Part shown: in pieces, positions 1 to 6,277 of the stretch
Numbering within the stretch: the first letter of the stretch is position 1
Layout of the letters: each line of letters begins with the position of its first letter
Source of the DNA: Bacteroidota bacterium
GTDB taxonomy: Bacteria > Bacteroidota > Bacteroidia > Chitinophagales > Chitinophagaceae
Length of the DNA stretch: 8,271 nucleotides
Assembly (NCBI GenBank): GCA_023433345.1
Contig: JAEZDA010000066.1
Coordinates: forward strand, 1 to 8,271
Reading direction: 5' to 3'
Notes under the pieces: model-generated
The model's input: only the letters and a program-made list of their open reading frames with translations
What the model was told of the DNA's origin: nothing
Databases searched by the model: none
Position numbers and translations under genes: made by a program

Positions 1-330
1 TTTAACGCAGCGGGATGCACCGATACTACTTATGAGAGGGTGCAAGTGATCATTGTACCTCTGCTTGATGTACCAAATGCCTTTACGCCCGGCAAATTTG
101 GTGAAAATGCGGTTGTAAGCGTTAAGGGATTTGGAATTTCGCGGATGGATTGGAGAATATATAATCGCTTCGGGCAGATGGTATTCAGTTCAGGATCTAT
201 GAAGATGGGATGGGATGGAAAATTTAAAGGGAAGCTACAGCCGATGGACGTTTATACGTATACGTTAGACGTGAAGTTTTCAGATGGCCAAACGCTCCGT
301 AAAACCGGGGACATAAGTTTGTTACGATGA
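1..330 (+). CDS. T9SS type-B sorting domain of a secreted protein (3' end only)
   Basis: This is the C-terminal 109 codons of a protein whose start lies before the window; the frame is open from base 1 to the TGA at 328-330. The first ~20 residues (NAAGCTDTTY, then VQVIIVP) look like the last strand of a PKD or Ig-like repeat. From nt 70, VPNAFTP opens a gliding-motility-associated C-terminal domain, followed by WRIYNRFGQMVF, GWDGKFKGK, QPMDVYTYTLDV and a KTGDISLLR end. In this family the domain directs export across the outer membrane by the type IX secretion system, so the missing part is probably a large cell-surface or secreted adhesin-like protein. The usual NPNGDGxND-type acidic stretch after VPNAFTP is replaced by GKFGENAVV, a variant I associate with Chitinophagaceae paralogues from memory. 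The stop overlaps the next start in an ATGA. An internal GTG at 40 begins a shorter reading but is not a credible gene start. Confidence 0.92.
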   Translation, partial: FNAAGCTDTTYERVQVIIVPLLDVPNAFTPGKFGENAVVSVKGFGISRMDWRIYNRFGQMVFSSGSMKMGWDGKFKGKLQPMDVYTYTLDVKFSDGQTLRKTGDISLLR

Positions 331-1340
331 AAATGAGAGAAGTTATAGCAGTTATTTTTTCACTCTTCACGGTGCCAGTCGCCGCGCAGGATCTTCATTT
401 TTCCCAATTTTATCAATCACCTCTTACAACCAACCCTGCGAACACAGGTTTTATTCCCGATGCTGATTACCGGATCGGCGGCAACTATAGAAACCAGTAC
501 AGCTCGATAATGCAGCAGCCATATAAAACAATGAGCTTATTTGCCGATGCACAGGTGTTTCGCGAAAAATTTGAAAATGGTTGGCTGGGTTTAGGTGCCG
601 TTGTATTAAGTGATGTGGCAGGAAGTGGCTCGCTGAGGTCTACAAAAGTTTACGGTTCCCTCGCTTATCATCAAATGCTGGGCAATAGCAGTTTGCTTAG
701 TGCAGGCTTTAACCTCGGCTGGGCAAATAAAAGAATAGATTTTTCATCTTTGAAGTTTCCTGATCAGTTCGACGGCCAGTTTTTTGACAATACGCTCCCA
801 ACCGGGGTGGCCCTGAGTAACACCAGCACAAGCTATTTTGATATGCAGGCCGGGATGAACTATGCATACTTTCCTACAGAAGATATTTATGTGAATGCAG
901 GATATTCAATCCATCATGTTAACAAGCCAAGAGAAACATTCTTTGAAGATGAAACCAATGACGGAACCATTCCCCTGCGCCATATTGGTTTTCTTAATGC
1001 ATTGCTTAAAGTGAGGCAAAACCTCATCATCAACCCAAATATTTATTACACCAACCAGGCAAAAGCCAGTGAGATGGTATTTGGCTTAAATGGCAGCTTT
1101 AATCTTTCCGGTCAGGGTGATATGCAATTCATCGGCGGTGTGTATTATCGTTATAAAGATGCGTTTATTCCTACTGCCGGTTTTGAAGTTAGCAATCTGC
1201 GCTTTATTTTTAGTTATGATGCCACTTCATCGCAGTTGAAAAATTTCAACAGGTCTCGTGGCGCATTGGAGGTAAGCATTTTGAAAAAAGGCTTTTACAG
1301 CGACGGCGCTGTAAGGCAATCAATGTGCCCTTCATTTTAA
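327..1340 (+). CDS. PorP/SprF family type IX secretion outer-membrane protein
   Basis: The 337-residue protein starts with a signal peptide (residues 1 to about 20, hydrophobic core VIAVIFSLFTVPVAA, then Q). The mature N-terminus, DLHFSQFYQSPLTTNPANTG at 22-41, is the family hallmark. Alternating-residue beta strands with aromatic ends fill the rest. The C-terminal block has SYDATSSQL (296-304), RGALEVSILKKGFY (311-324) and a CPSF terminus, all typical of PorP/SprF. Length matches the family (about 300-350). Members are outer-membrane barrels; SprF of Flavobacterium johnsoniae is needed for secretion or attachment of SprB, a type-B-domain cargo. Here the gene overlaps the cargo gene by 4 bp (ATGA), so translational coupling and a dedicated partnership are likely by inference. 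The start at 327 is preferred over the Met two codons later because it gives this overlap. It is unlikely to be PorP of the core gldKLMN machinery, since none of those genes adjoin it. Confidence 0.93.
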   Translation: MKMREVIAVIFSLFTVPVAAQDLHFSQFYQSPLTTNPANTGFIPDADYRIGGNYRNQYSSIMQQPYKTMSLFADAQVFREKFENGWLGLGAVVLSDVAGSGSLRSTKVYGSLAYHQMLGNSSLLSAGFNLGWANKRIDFSSLKFPDQFDGQFFDNTLPTGVALSNTSTSYFDMQAGMNYAYFPTEDIYVNAGYSIHHVNKPRETFFEDETNDGTIPLRHIGFLNALLKVRQNLIINPNIYYTNQAKASEMVFGLNGSFNLSGQGDMQFIGGVYYRYKDAFIPTAGFEVSNLRFIFSYDATSSQLKNFNRSRGALEVSILKKGFYSDGAVRQSMCPSF

Positions 1341-1358
1341 CCAGAACCAGCATCAAAC

Positions 1359-2768
1359 ATGACAGATTCATTCCACGCAGGAACTTCCAACCTATCCCTG
1401 CTTTTTTCAGAAATTATTGGTGAAGAATTCGTACTCACGGTATCCGGGGATTGCTCACGGTATGGGATAGACGAAACAGAACATCTCGCTTTTCAGCCAG
1501 ACGTTGTTCTCCGGCCACGCACAACCGCAGAGGTAAGTGCTATCATGAAGGTTTGCAATCAATATAAAGTGCCGGTAACCCCAAGGGGTGGCGGAACCGG
1601 ATTGATGGGCGGTGCATTACCTCATCAGGGCGGCGTAGTACTTTCCCTTGACCGGATGAACTCCATATTGAACATCGATAAAGAAAACCTGCAGGTGACC
1701 GTTGAGCCCGGAGTGATTACCGAAGTTTTGCAGGATGCTGTAATAGAACAAGGTCTTTTTTATCCGCCAGACCCGAGCAGCCGGGGAAGCTGCTTCATTG
1801 GTGGGAATATTGCTACCAACAGCGGGGGGCCAAAGGCTGTAAAATACGGAGTTGTTAGAGATTACGTGCTCAATCTGGAAATGGTATTGGCAGACGGTAG
1901 CGTAATTTGGACCGGTGCAAATGTGCTTAAAAATTCTACGGGATATAACCTTACGCAACTGGTAATTGGCAGCGAGGGAACGCTCGGAATTGTTACCCGG
2001 ATCGTGTTAAAACTTCTTCCATTTCCAAAATATGATTTGCTGATGCTGGTGCCCTTCAATAAGCTGGAAGACGCCGGGGCTGCTGTGAGTGCGATCTTCC
2101 GGGCTGGATTCAGTCCGAGTGCACTTGAGTTGATGGAGATAAATTCATTGAGAATTGTTGAACGATATGTTGACAGCTCAGTGGTAAAAGTAACTCCAGG
2201 CACGGAAGCACATCTCATAATTGAAATGGATGGAAATGATGTTGAAGTATTAATGGAGGAAATGGAAAAGATCGGAACACTTCTGGCAAACTTTAATTGC
2301 GGTGAAATTTTTCTTGCCGATGATGCTGTTCAAAAAGCTGAATTATGGAAACTACGAAGAAGAGTGGCCGAAGCAGTGAAGGCGGATGGTTATTCAATTG
2401 AGGAAGATACGGTGGTTCCAAGGGCCGCACTTCCGGCTTTAATTACAGGGGTAAAAGATATTGCAGCCCGTCATGGTTTCGAAGTGGTTTGTTACGGGCA
2501 TGCAGGAGATGGTAATCTTCACATTCGTATTAAATATCCCGGGCATGAAAATAGCTATGGCAATCACGCAGTGCAGCCGGCCTTAAAAGAACTTTTCGAA
2601 TTGGTAAAGAGCCTGGGTGGCACCATAAGTGGCGAACATGGTATTGGTCTGATTCAAAAGCCTTTTATGAATATTGTTTTTGATGAAGTAACGATCAATT
2701 TAATGCGCGGAATAAAAAAGGTTTTTGATCCTAACAATATTTTAAATGCCGGGAAGATATTTGATTAA
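1359..2768 (+). CDS. FAD-linked oxidase, GlcD / D-2-hydroxyacid dehydrogenase family
   Basis: The 469-residue soluble flavoprotein should oxidise a D-2-hydroxyacid (glycolate, D-lactate or D-2-hydroxyglutarate) to the 2-oxoacid. Residues ~47-222 form the PCMH-type FAD-binding domain: PRTTAEVSAIMKVC, PVTPRGGGTGLMGGA (73-86), PPDPSSRGSCFIGGNIATNSGG (136-157) and GSEGTLGIVT (204-213). Residues ~225-467 form the C-terminal oxidase domain. It has GHAGDGNLH (380-388), whose His381 and His388 with Glu426 match the metal ligands of D-2-hydroxyglutarate and D-lactate dehydrogenases. His427 in SGEHG matches the catalytic base, and the end FDPNNILNAGKIF is a family signature. No glcE or glcF partner or iron-sulfur subunit is adjacent, so it probably acts as a stand-alone enzyme. 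The substrate cannot be read from the sequence. It lies 18 bp after the PorP/SprF gene and could be co-transcribed, but has no obvious functional tie to it. Confidence 0.92.
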   Translation: MTDSFHAGTSNLSLLFSEIIGEEFVLTVSGDCSRYGIDETEHLAFQPDVVLRPRTTAEVSAIMKVCNQYKVPVTPRGGGTGLMGGALPHQGGVVLSLDRMNSILNIDKENLQVTVEPGVITEVLQDAVIEQGLFYPPDPSSRGSCFIGGNIATNSGGPKAVKYGVVRDYVLNLEMVLADGSVIWTGANVLKNSTGYNLTQLVIGSEGTLGIVTRIVLKLLPFPKYDLLMLVPFNKLEDAGAAVSAIFRAGFSPSALELMEINSLRIVERYVDSSVVKVTPGTEAHLIIEMDGNDVEVLMEEMEKIGTLLANFNCGEIFLADDAVQKAELWKLRRRVAEAVKADGYSIEEDTVVPRAALPALITGVKDIAARHGFEVVCYGHAGDGNLHIRIKYPGHENSYGNHAVQPALKELFELVKSLGGTISGEHGIGLIQKPFMNIVFDEVTINLMRGIKKVFDPNNILNAGKIFD

Positions 2769-2790
2769 ATAAACCTGATAATTTGCATGT

Positions 2791-3435
2791 ATGAAAAAAA
2801 TTCTTCTCATAGCCCTGGTAACCGCAGTATCATTGCAGGTGAGTGCGCAGGATGATGATGTAAAGAAAGGCGGTTTTCAAAAAGACAGGTTATTTACCGG
2901 TGGCAGTGTTACGCTTTCGTTTTCCAATAATGGTTCTGTATTAGGAGCAAGCCCGGTGTTTGGGTACAGCATCACTAACTGGCTTGATGCGGGCATCGTG
3001 GCCAATTTCGTTTTTAATTCTATCAGGCATGTCACCTATTATAATCCGGGTTCGGGCCAATATTATATAAGCGATGATAAGCTGCGGCAATTTACCTATG
3101 GTCCTGGTGCCTTTGTAAGAGTGTATCCTGTGCGCTTCCTCTTCGCACATGCCCAGGTGGAGCATAACTTTATAAGCCGCAAGCTTATTTTCGACAATGG
3201 TCTGCCAAGTGAAAAAGAAACCACATCGGCAACAAGCTTACTTGTAGGTGCAGGCTATGCAAGCGGCCGGGAAAGTTCCGGAAACGTTTTCTATTACGTT
3301 TCATTATTGTTCGACGTGAACAAAGATCCGAAATCGCCATATGTTGAACAGACCGGAAGCGGCTCGGTAAATATTTTACCCCTTGTTCGTGCAGGGTTGC
3401 AAGTGCCTTTGTTCCAGGGAAAGAAACGGAACTGA
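2791..3435 (+). CDS. Exported protein, probable outer-membrane beta-barrel
   Basis: I do not recognise a named family. The 214-residue product has a clear signal peptide (MKKILLIALVTAVSLQVSA, cleavage before or after Q20). An acidic/lysine-rich stretch follows, then alternating hydrophobic/polar strands with glycines at turns: RLFTGGSVTLSFSNNG, ASPVFGYSITNWLDAGIVA, FTYGPGAFVRVYPV, FAHAQVEHNF, SLLVGAGYASG, VFYYVSLLFDV and LPLVRAGLQVPLF. The strand count and length fit a small 8-strand outer-membrane barrel, as in many uncharacterised Bacteroidota porin-like proteins. It lacks the canonical terminal phenylalanine and ends in the basic tail GKKRN. The gene lies 22 bp after the FAD oxidase and ends at a convergent junction; its TGA forms the first bases of the 8-bp repeat array. 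A structural or ligand role in the outer membrane is inference. Confidence 0.8.
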   Translation: MKKILLIALVTAVSLQVSAQDDDVKKGGFQKDRLFTGGSVTLSFSNNGSVLGASPVFGYSITNWLDAGIVANFVFNSIRHVTYYNPGSGQYYISDDKLRQFTYGPGAFVRVYPVRFLFAHAQVEHNFISRKLIFDNGLPSEKETTSATSLLVGAGYASGRESSGNVFYYVSLLFDVNKDPKSPYVEQTGSGSVNILPLVRAGLQVPLFQGKKRN

Positions 3436-3488
3436 TGTGCAGATGTGCGGATGTGCAAATGTGCGTTTGTTGGAGTGTGGAGGTGAGC
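3433..3488 (+). repeat. 8-bp tandem array, unit NNATGTGC, with decayed units
   Basis: Four consecutive octamers read TGATGTGC, AGATGTGC, GGATGTGC and AAATGTGC (3433-3464); only the first two bases vary. Three weaker units continue in the same 8-bp phase: GTTTGTTG (3465), GAGTGTGG (3473) and AGGTGAGC (3481). The first unit contains the TGA stop of the preceding gene. From memory, arrays of this type (GATGTGCAGATGTGC...) recur between genes in other Bacteroidota genomes; this was not checked. No function is known to me. On the opposite strand the array encodes low-complexity His/Ala/Leu-rich shadow ORFs that should not be annotated. Confidence 0.8.
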
Positions 3489-3566
3489 ACAAGTTGCTAA
3501 TGGAAAATTCTCCCATAACTCACAACCCATAACTCAAAACCATCTTCCAGGCCTGCTCATTTCTCA
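3436..3566. other. Convergent intergenic region (131 bp)
   Basis: This is the only convergent junction in the window, between the exported barrel gene and the minus-strand LOG gene. It is mostly repeat: the octamer array and the 14-mer duplication. I looked for a stem-loop followed by a T run on either strand and found none. The best inverted sequence, GGAAAATTCTCC near 3502, is imperfect, has no loop and no U-tract. If transcription stops here it does so without a recognisable intrinsic terminator. Confidence 0.6.
3512..3539 (+). repeat. Direct tandem duplication of a 14-mer
   Basis: CCCATAACTCACAA (3512-3525) is followed at once by CCCATAACTCAAAA (3526-3539), with one C-to-A difference in 14 bases. 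Inside each unit the shorter motif AACTCA recurs at 14-bp spacing. It lies 23 bp after the decayed end of the octamer array and 27 bp before the stop of the minus-strand LOG gene, so the convergent junction holds two unrelated short-period repeats. Two copies alone could arise by chance slippage. Confidence 0.65.
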
Positions 3567-4103
3567 CTAAAGAAAAGGCAACAAATCTTCTGGTTCTTTA
3601 ATTATGGTCATGCTTAATTCGGCTGCATCATACAAAAAGCCTTCTTCATGCATGGTATTGATGTGCTTCACCATTTGGTCGTAAAATCCGCCTGAATTCA
3701 GAATAAAAATTTGTTTCTGGTGAATTTTAAGCTGGTTCCAGGTTAGTATCTCGAACACTTCATCCAAGGTACCAAAGCCGCCGGGTAAAATGATAGCGGC
3801 ATCACATCTTTCATATAACAATCTTTTTCTTGTATGCATGCTGTCAACAATTACAAGCTCTGATAAGCCCATGTGGTGATGTTCCCAGTCCTTTAATAAT
3901 TCAGGCATTATGCCAATAACGTTTCCCTTGTTGTGAATTGCTGAATTGGCAACAGCGCCCATCAGGCCTTTGTTTCCACCACCATAAATGATATTGATCC
4001 CTTTTTTTGCAAGAATGGTCCCGAGCCTGTTCGTATGTTGAACATAAAGTGGGTTGTTACCGGATTTACTTCCACAAAAAACTGCGATCGCTTTTATCGG
4101 CAT
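3567..4103 (-). CDS. LOG family protein (TIGR00730-type Rossmann fold, putative nucleoside-5'-monophosphate phosphoribohydrolase)
   Basis: The 178-residue cytosolic protein carries every family signature: AVFCGSKSGNNP (7-18), YGGGNKGLMGAVA (40-52), MHTRK (89-93) and PGGFGTLDE (107-115). Arg92 and Glu115 match the catalytic pair of characterised LOG enzymes. These hydrolyse cytokinin riboside monophosphates, or in bacteria simply AMP, to the free base and ribose 5-phosphate. In this organism the physiological substrate is unknown. The start at 4103 (MPIKAIAVFCG) is chosen over an in-frame ATG nine codons upstream. Homologues begin within a few residues of the first beta strand, and the longer start would occupy much of the promoter spacer. 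It is the only minus-strand gene in the window, divergent from the symporter and convergent with the barrel gene, so it is probably transcribed alone. Confidence 0.93.
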   Translation of the reverse strand: MPIKAIAVFCGSKSGNNPLYVQHTNRLGTILAKKGINIIYGGGNKGLMGAVANSAIHNKGNVIGIMPELLKDWEHHHMGLSELVIVDSMHTRKRLLYERCDAAIILPGGFGTLDEVFEILTWNQLKIHQKQIFILNSGGFYDQMVKHINTMHEEGFLYDAAELSMTIIKEPEDLLPFL

Positions 4104-4175
4104 GATGTGTATTTGAACGCAAAGAAGCAAACTATTTTCCTATTTTCAATCTTATATTTACCCAAACAATTGCTT
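4104..4175. promoter_or_regulatory. Divergent intergenic spacer, presumed promoters both ways
   Basis: The 72 bp between the chosen starts of the LOG gene and the symporter are AT-rich and must carry the promoter for each unless transcription enters from elsewhere. On the + strand TATATTTA (4153-4160) matches seven of eight positions of the Bacteroidota -7 element TAnnTTTG, and lies 15 bp before the symporter ATG. I see no TTTG-type -33 element at the expected distance, so the call is weak. On the minus strand only partial matches are visible. Confidence 0.3.
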
Positions 4176-5642
4176 ATGTCTCCACAGTTGCTGCTGTCTT
4201 TTGTGATAGGTTATTTCGTGTTGTTGTTGGCAGTAGCATGGTATACCAGCAGGAATTCTAACAATGAATCTTTTTTTATTGGCAATAGAAATTCCAATTG
4301 GATGCTGGTTGCATTCGGAATGATTGGCACCTCCTTATCCGGCGTAACTTTCGTGAGCGTTCCGGGAACGGTGGGCACAAATTCCTTCGCATATTTCCAA
4401 ATTGTTATTGGTTATTTTTTCGGATATCTCACCATAGCCTTCGTGTTGTTGCCATTGTATTATAAAATGAATCTTACTTCAATTTATACATATCTCGGTA
4501 ACAGGCTTGGCATTAGATCTTACAAAACAGGCGCCTCCTTTTTTCTTCTTTCAAGAACGCTGGGAGCCACTGCAAGGCTTTTTCTTGTGGTAAAGATTCT
4601 GCAAGACATAATACTGGGCGACCTTGGCGTACCGTTCTGGCTAACAACGGTTATCATTCTTGTTATGATTCTCATTTACACATATGAAGGCGGTGTAAAA
4701 ACTATAGTGTTCACTGATACTTTGCAAACTACCTTCATGCTTGGTGGCCTGGTTGTTTGTATATTTTATATTCTCAGTGCGATGGATCTGGGTTTTGGTG
4801 AAGCCATTCAGGCATTGGGGTCCCAGGGAGGAGAGAAGGGAGCTTATTCAAAGATCTTCTTCACTGATCCATCAGATAAGTTGTTCTTTGTAAAACAAAT
4901 ACTTGCGGGAGCTTTTATAACCATCACTATGACGGGCCTCGACCAGGAGATGATGCAGAAATCCATTTCTGTTAAACGTTTGAAAGATTCACAAAAGAAC
5001 ATGGTGTCCCTGGCCTTTATAATGGCGGTAGTGATCTTCATTTTTCTTTTTTTAGGAGGCCTTCTTCATTTGTATGCAGCAGAACAGGGTGTAACTGCCA
5101 AAGGTGATGACCTTTTCCCTTTCCTTGCGTTGAATAATATGCCTCCGATCGTTTCGGTTATATTTATCATCGCATTGATATCAGCACTGTTTCCCAGTGC
5201 AGACGGAGCCATAACTGCACTAACATCGTCTTTTTGTATAGATATCATTGGCATGAATCGGCGTGAAGACTGGCCAGAGGCTAAAAGAAAACGCATCAGG
5301 CAACGAGTGCATCTCACCATTGCCTTTGTATTTCTTTTATTCGTACTCATATTTCACTGGGTTAACGATCCGAGCATGATCGACGTCATTCTTAAGATGG
5401 CTGCTTACACTTACGGTCCGCTCCTGGGCCTTTTCACCTTTGGTATTCTTTCGAGGCGCGCGGTTGCGGATCATCTCGTTCCTTTGATTTGCATCATTGC
5501 ACCGGTATTTTGTCTTATTCTTGAATTTGTAACGCCCAGGTTCATTCCCGGTTTTAAACTCGGTCCGGAATTATTGGTGATCAACGGCGCATTAACCTTC
5601 CTTGGGCTATGGATCATATCTCATAAAACAAGAACCGTATGA
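4176..5642 (+). CDS. Sodium:solute symporter (SSS family)
   Basis: This is a 488-residue integral inner-membrane transporter that should couple Na+ entry to uptake of a small organic solute; the substrate cannot be told. About 13 hydrophobic helices are visible, near residues 4-23, 43-62, 72-95, 119-140, 153-170, 184-203, 237-255, 275-300, 324-350, 378-396, 402-425, 431-451 and 464-482. This fits the SSS topology with an outside N-terminus. Family motifs are YEGGVKTIVFTDTLQ (170-184), GLDQEMMQK (254-262) and LFPSADGAITALTSSF (338-353), the last covering the region that forms the Na2 site in vSGLT-like structures. The ATG at 4176 is preferred: an upstream ATG at 4035 would add 47 polar residues and overlap the divergent LOG gene. 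The gene overlaps the O-methyltransferase by ATGA, implying coupled translation. Confidence 0.92.
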   Translation: MSPQLLLSFVIGYFVLLLAVAWYTSRNSNNESFFIGNRNSNWMLVAFGMIGTSLSGVTFVSVPGTVGTNSFAYFQIVIGYFFGYLTIAFVLLPLYYKMNLTSIYTYLGNRLGIRSYKTGASFFLLSRTLGATARLFLVVKILQDIILGDLGVPFWLTTVIILVMILIYTYEGGVKTIVFTDTLQTTFMLGGLVVCIFYILSAMDLGFGEAIQALGSQGGEKGAYSKIFFTDPSDKLFFVKQILAGAFITITMTGLDQEMMQKSISVKRLKDSQKNMVSLAFIMAVVIFIFLFLGGLLHLYAAEQGVTAKGDDLFPFLALNNMPPIVSVIFIIALISALFPSADGAITALTSSFCIDIIGMNRREDWPEAKRKRIRQRVHLTIAFVFLLFVLIFHWVNDPSMIDVILKMAAYTYGPLLGLFTFGILSRRAVADHLVPLICIIAPVFCLILEFVTPRFIPGFKLGPELLVINGALTFLGLWIISHKTRTV

Positions 5643-6274
5643 CCGTTATTTCTGAAAGAGTTGAGCAATATTGTAAAGGTCATTCATCAAAGCTGGATGC
5701 CCTTCGTGAAGAGAATGAAAGGGTGACGCTTGCCAGCCACCCGCAGGCAAAAATGCACAGCGGCCACGTTCAGGGAAAAGCACTCGAGCTGTTCAGCAAA
5801 ATGATAAATCCTTCGCGCGTGCTGGAGATAGGAACATTTACCGGGTTTAGCGCGCTTTCGCTTGTAAGAGGATTGCAAAAAGATGGAATACTTCACACTC
5901 TCGAGATCAGGGAGGATGATGCTAAAAAAGCGAAGGCCTGTTTTGAAGAAGCAGAGGAAGATCGGATAAAACTTCACCTCGGAGATGCAAAGCACATCAT
6001 TCCATCTTTAAAGGAGGTGTGGGACCTTGTTTTTATTGATGCCGATAAAGTAAGTTATATTGATTATTACGAACTAACTTTGCCTATGGTAAGGCCAGGG
6101 GGTTTTATCATCGCCGACAATGTGCTTTTTCATGGGGAAGTGCTTGAGCCTGAACTAAGAGGGAAGAATGCAATTGCCATAGATGCTTTCAATAAACACG
6201 TATCGGCAGATGAAAGAGTGGAACAAGTGATGTTGTCAATCAGAGACGGCTTGCTGTTGGTCCGCAAATTATAA
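5639..6274 (+). CDS. Class I SAM-dependent O-methyltransferase (caffeoyl-CoA OMT-like)
   Basis: The 211-residue cytosolic enzyme belongs to the cation-dependent OMT family (Methyltransf_3), which uses S-adenosylmethionine to methylate catechol-type hydroxyls. The SAM loop VLEIGTFTGFSALSL is at 61-75, with acidic Glu89 (HTLEI) at the end of strand 2. DLVFIDAD (129-136) and GGFIIADNVLFHGEV (154-168) supply Asp134, Asp160 and Asn161, which match the metal ligands of plant caffeoyl-CoA OMT. The helical N-terminus with HPQAKMHSGHVQGK (34-47) is typical of the bacterial branch. The real substrate is unknown. The start overlaps the symporter stop (ATGA), and the next gene begins 3 bp after the stop. 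Conserved metal and SAM residues mean it should be active. Confidence 0.93.
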   Translation: MTVISERVEQYCKGHSSKLDALREENERVTLASHPQAKMHSGHVQGKALELFSKMINPSRVLEIGTFTGFSALSLVRGLQKDGILHTLEIREDDAKKAKACFEEAEEDRIKLHLGDAKHIIPSLKEVWDLVFIDADKVSYIDYYELTLPMVRPGGFIIADNVLFHGEVLEPELRGKNAIAIDAFNKHVSADERVEQVMLSIRDGLLLVRKL

Positions 6275-6277
6275 TCT

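Noticed and set aside
1617..2218. Overlapping minus-strand ORFs inside the FAD oxidase gene
   Set aside because: Antisense shadows of a gene with clear motifs; no recognisable domain or signal peptide.
2769..2790. Possible promoter (ATAATTTG) before the barrel gene
   Set aside because: Only a partial match to TAnnTTTG, and the nearest upstream TTTG is about 14 bp away, closer than the usual spacing. Read-through from the FAD oxidase gene is as likely.
3185..3530. Two minus-strand ORFs of 101 and 78 codons across the barrel gene 3' end and the junction
   Set aside because: Their His/Ala/Leu-rich N-terminal parts are translations of the octamer array and their remainders are antisense to the barrel gene. 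No protein-like features.
3433..3539. Possible CRISPR array
   Set aside because: Repeat periods are 8 and 14 bp with no spacers, and there are no cas genes.
4104..4130. Nine-codon extension of the LOG protein (MLLCVQIHI)
   Set aside because: The family starts just before the first beta strand, which MPIKAIAVFCG does; the extension would lie in the divergent promoter spacer.
4035..4175. 47-codon N-terminal extension of the symporter
   Set aside because: It would be antisense to the LOG gene start, is polar and lacks the expected outside N-terminus topology. MSPQLLLSFVIGYF at 4176 starts directly at the first membrane helix.
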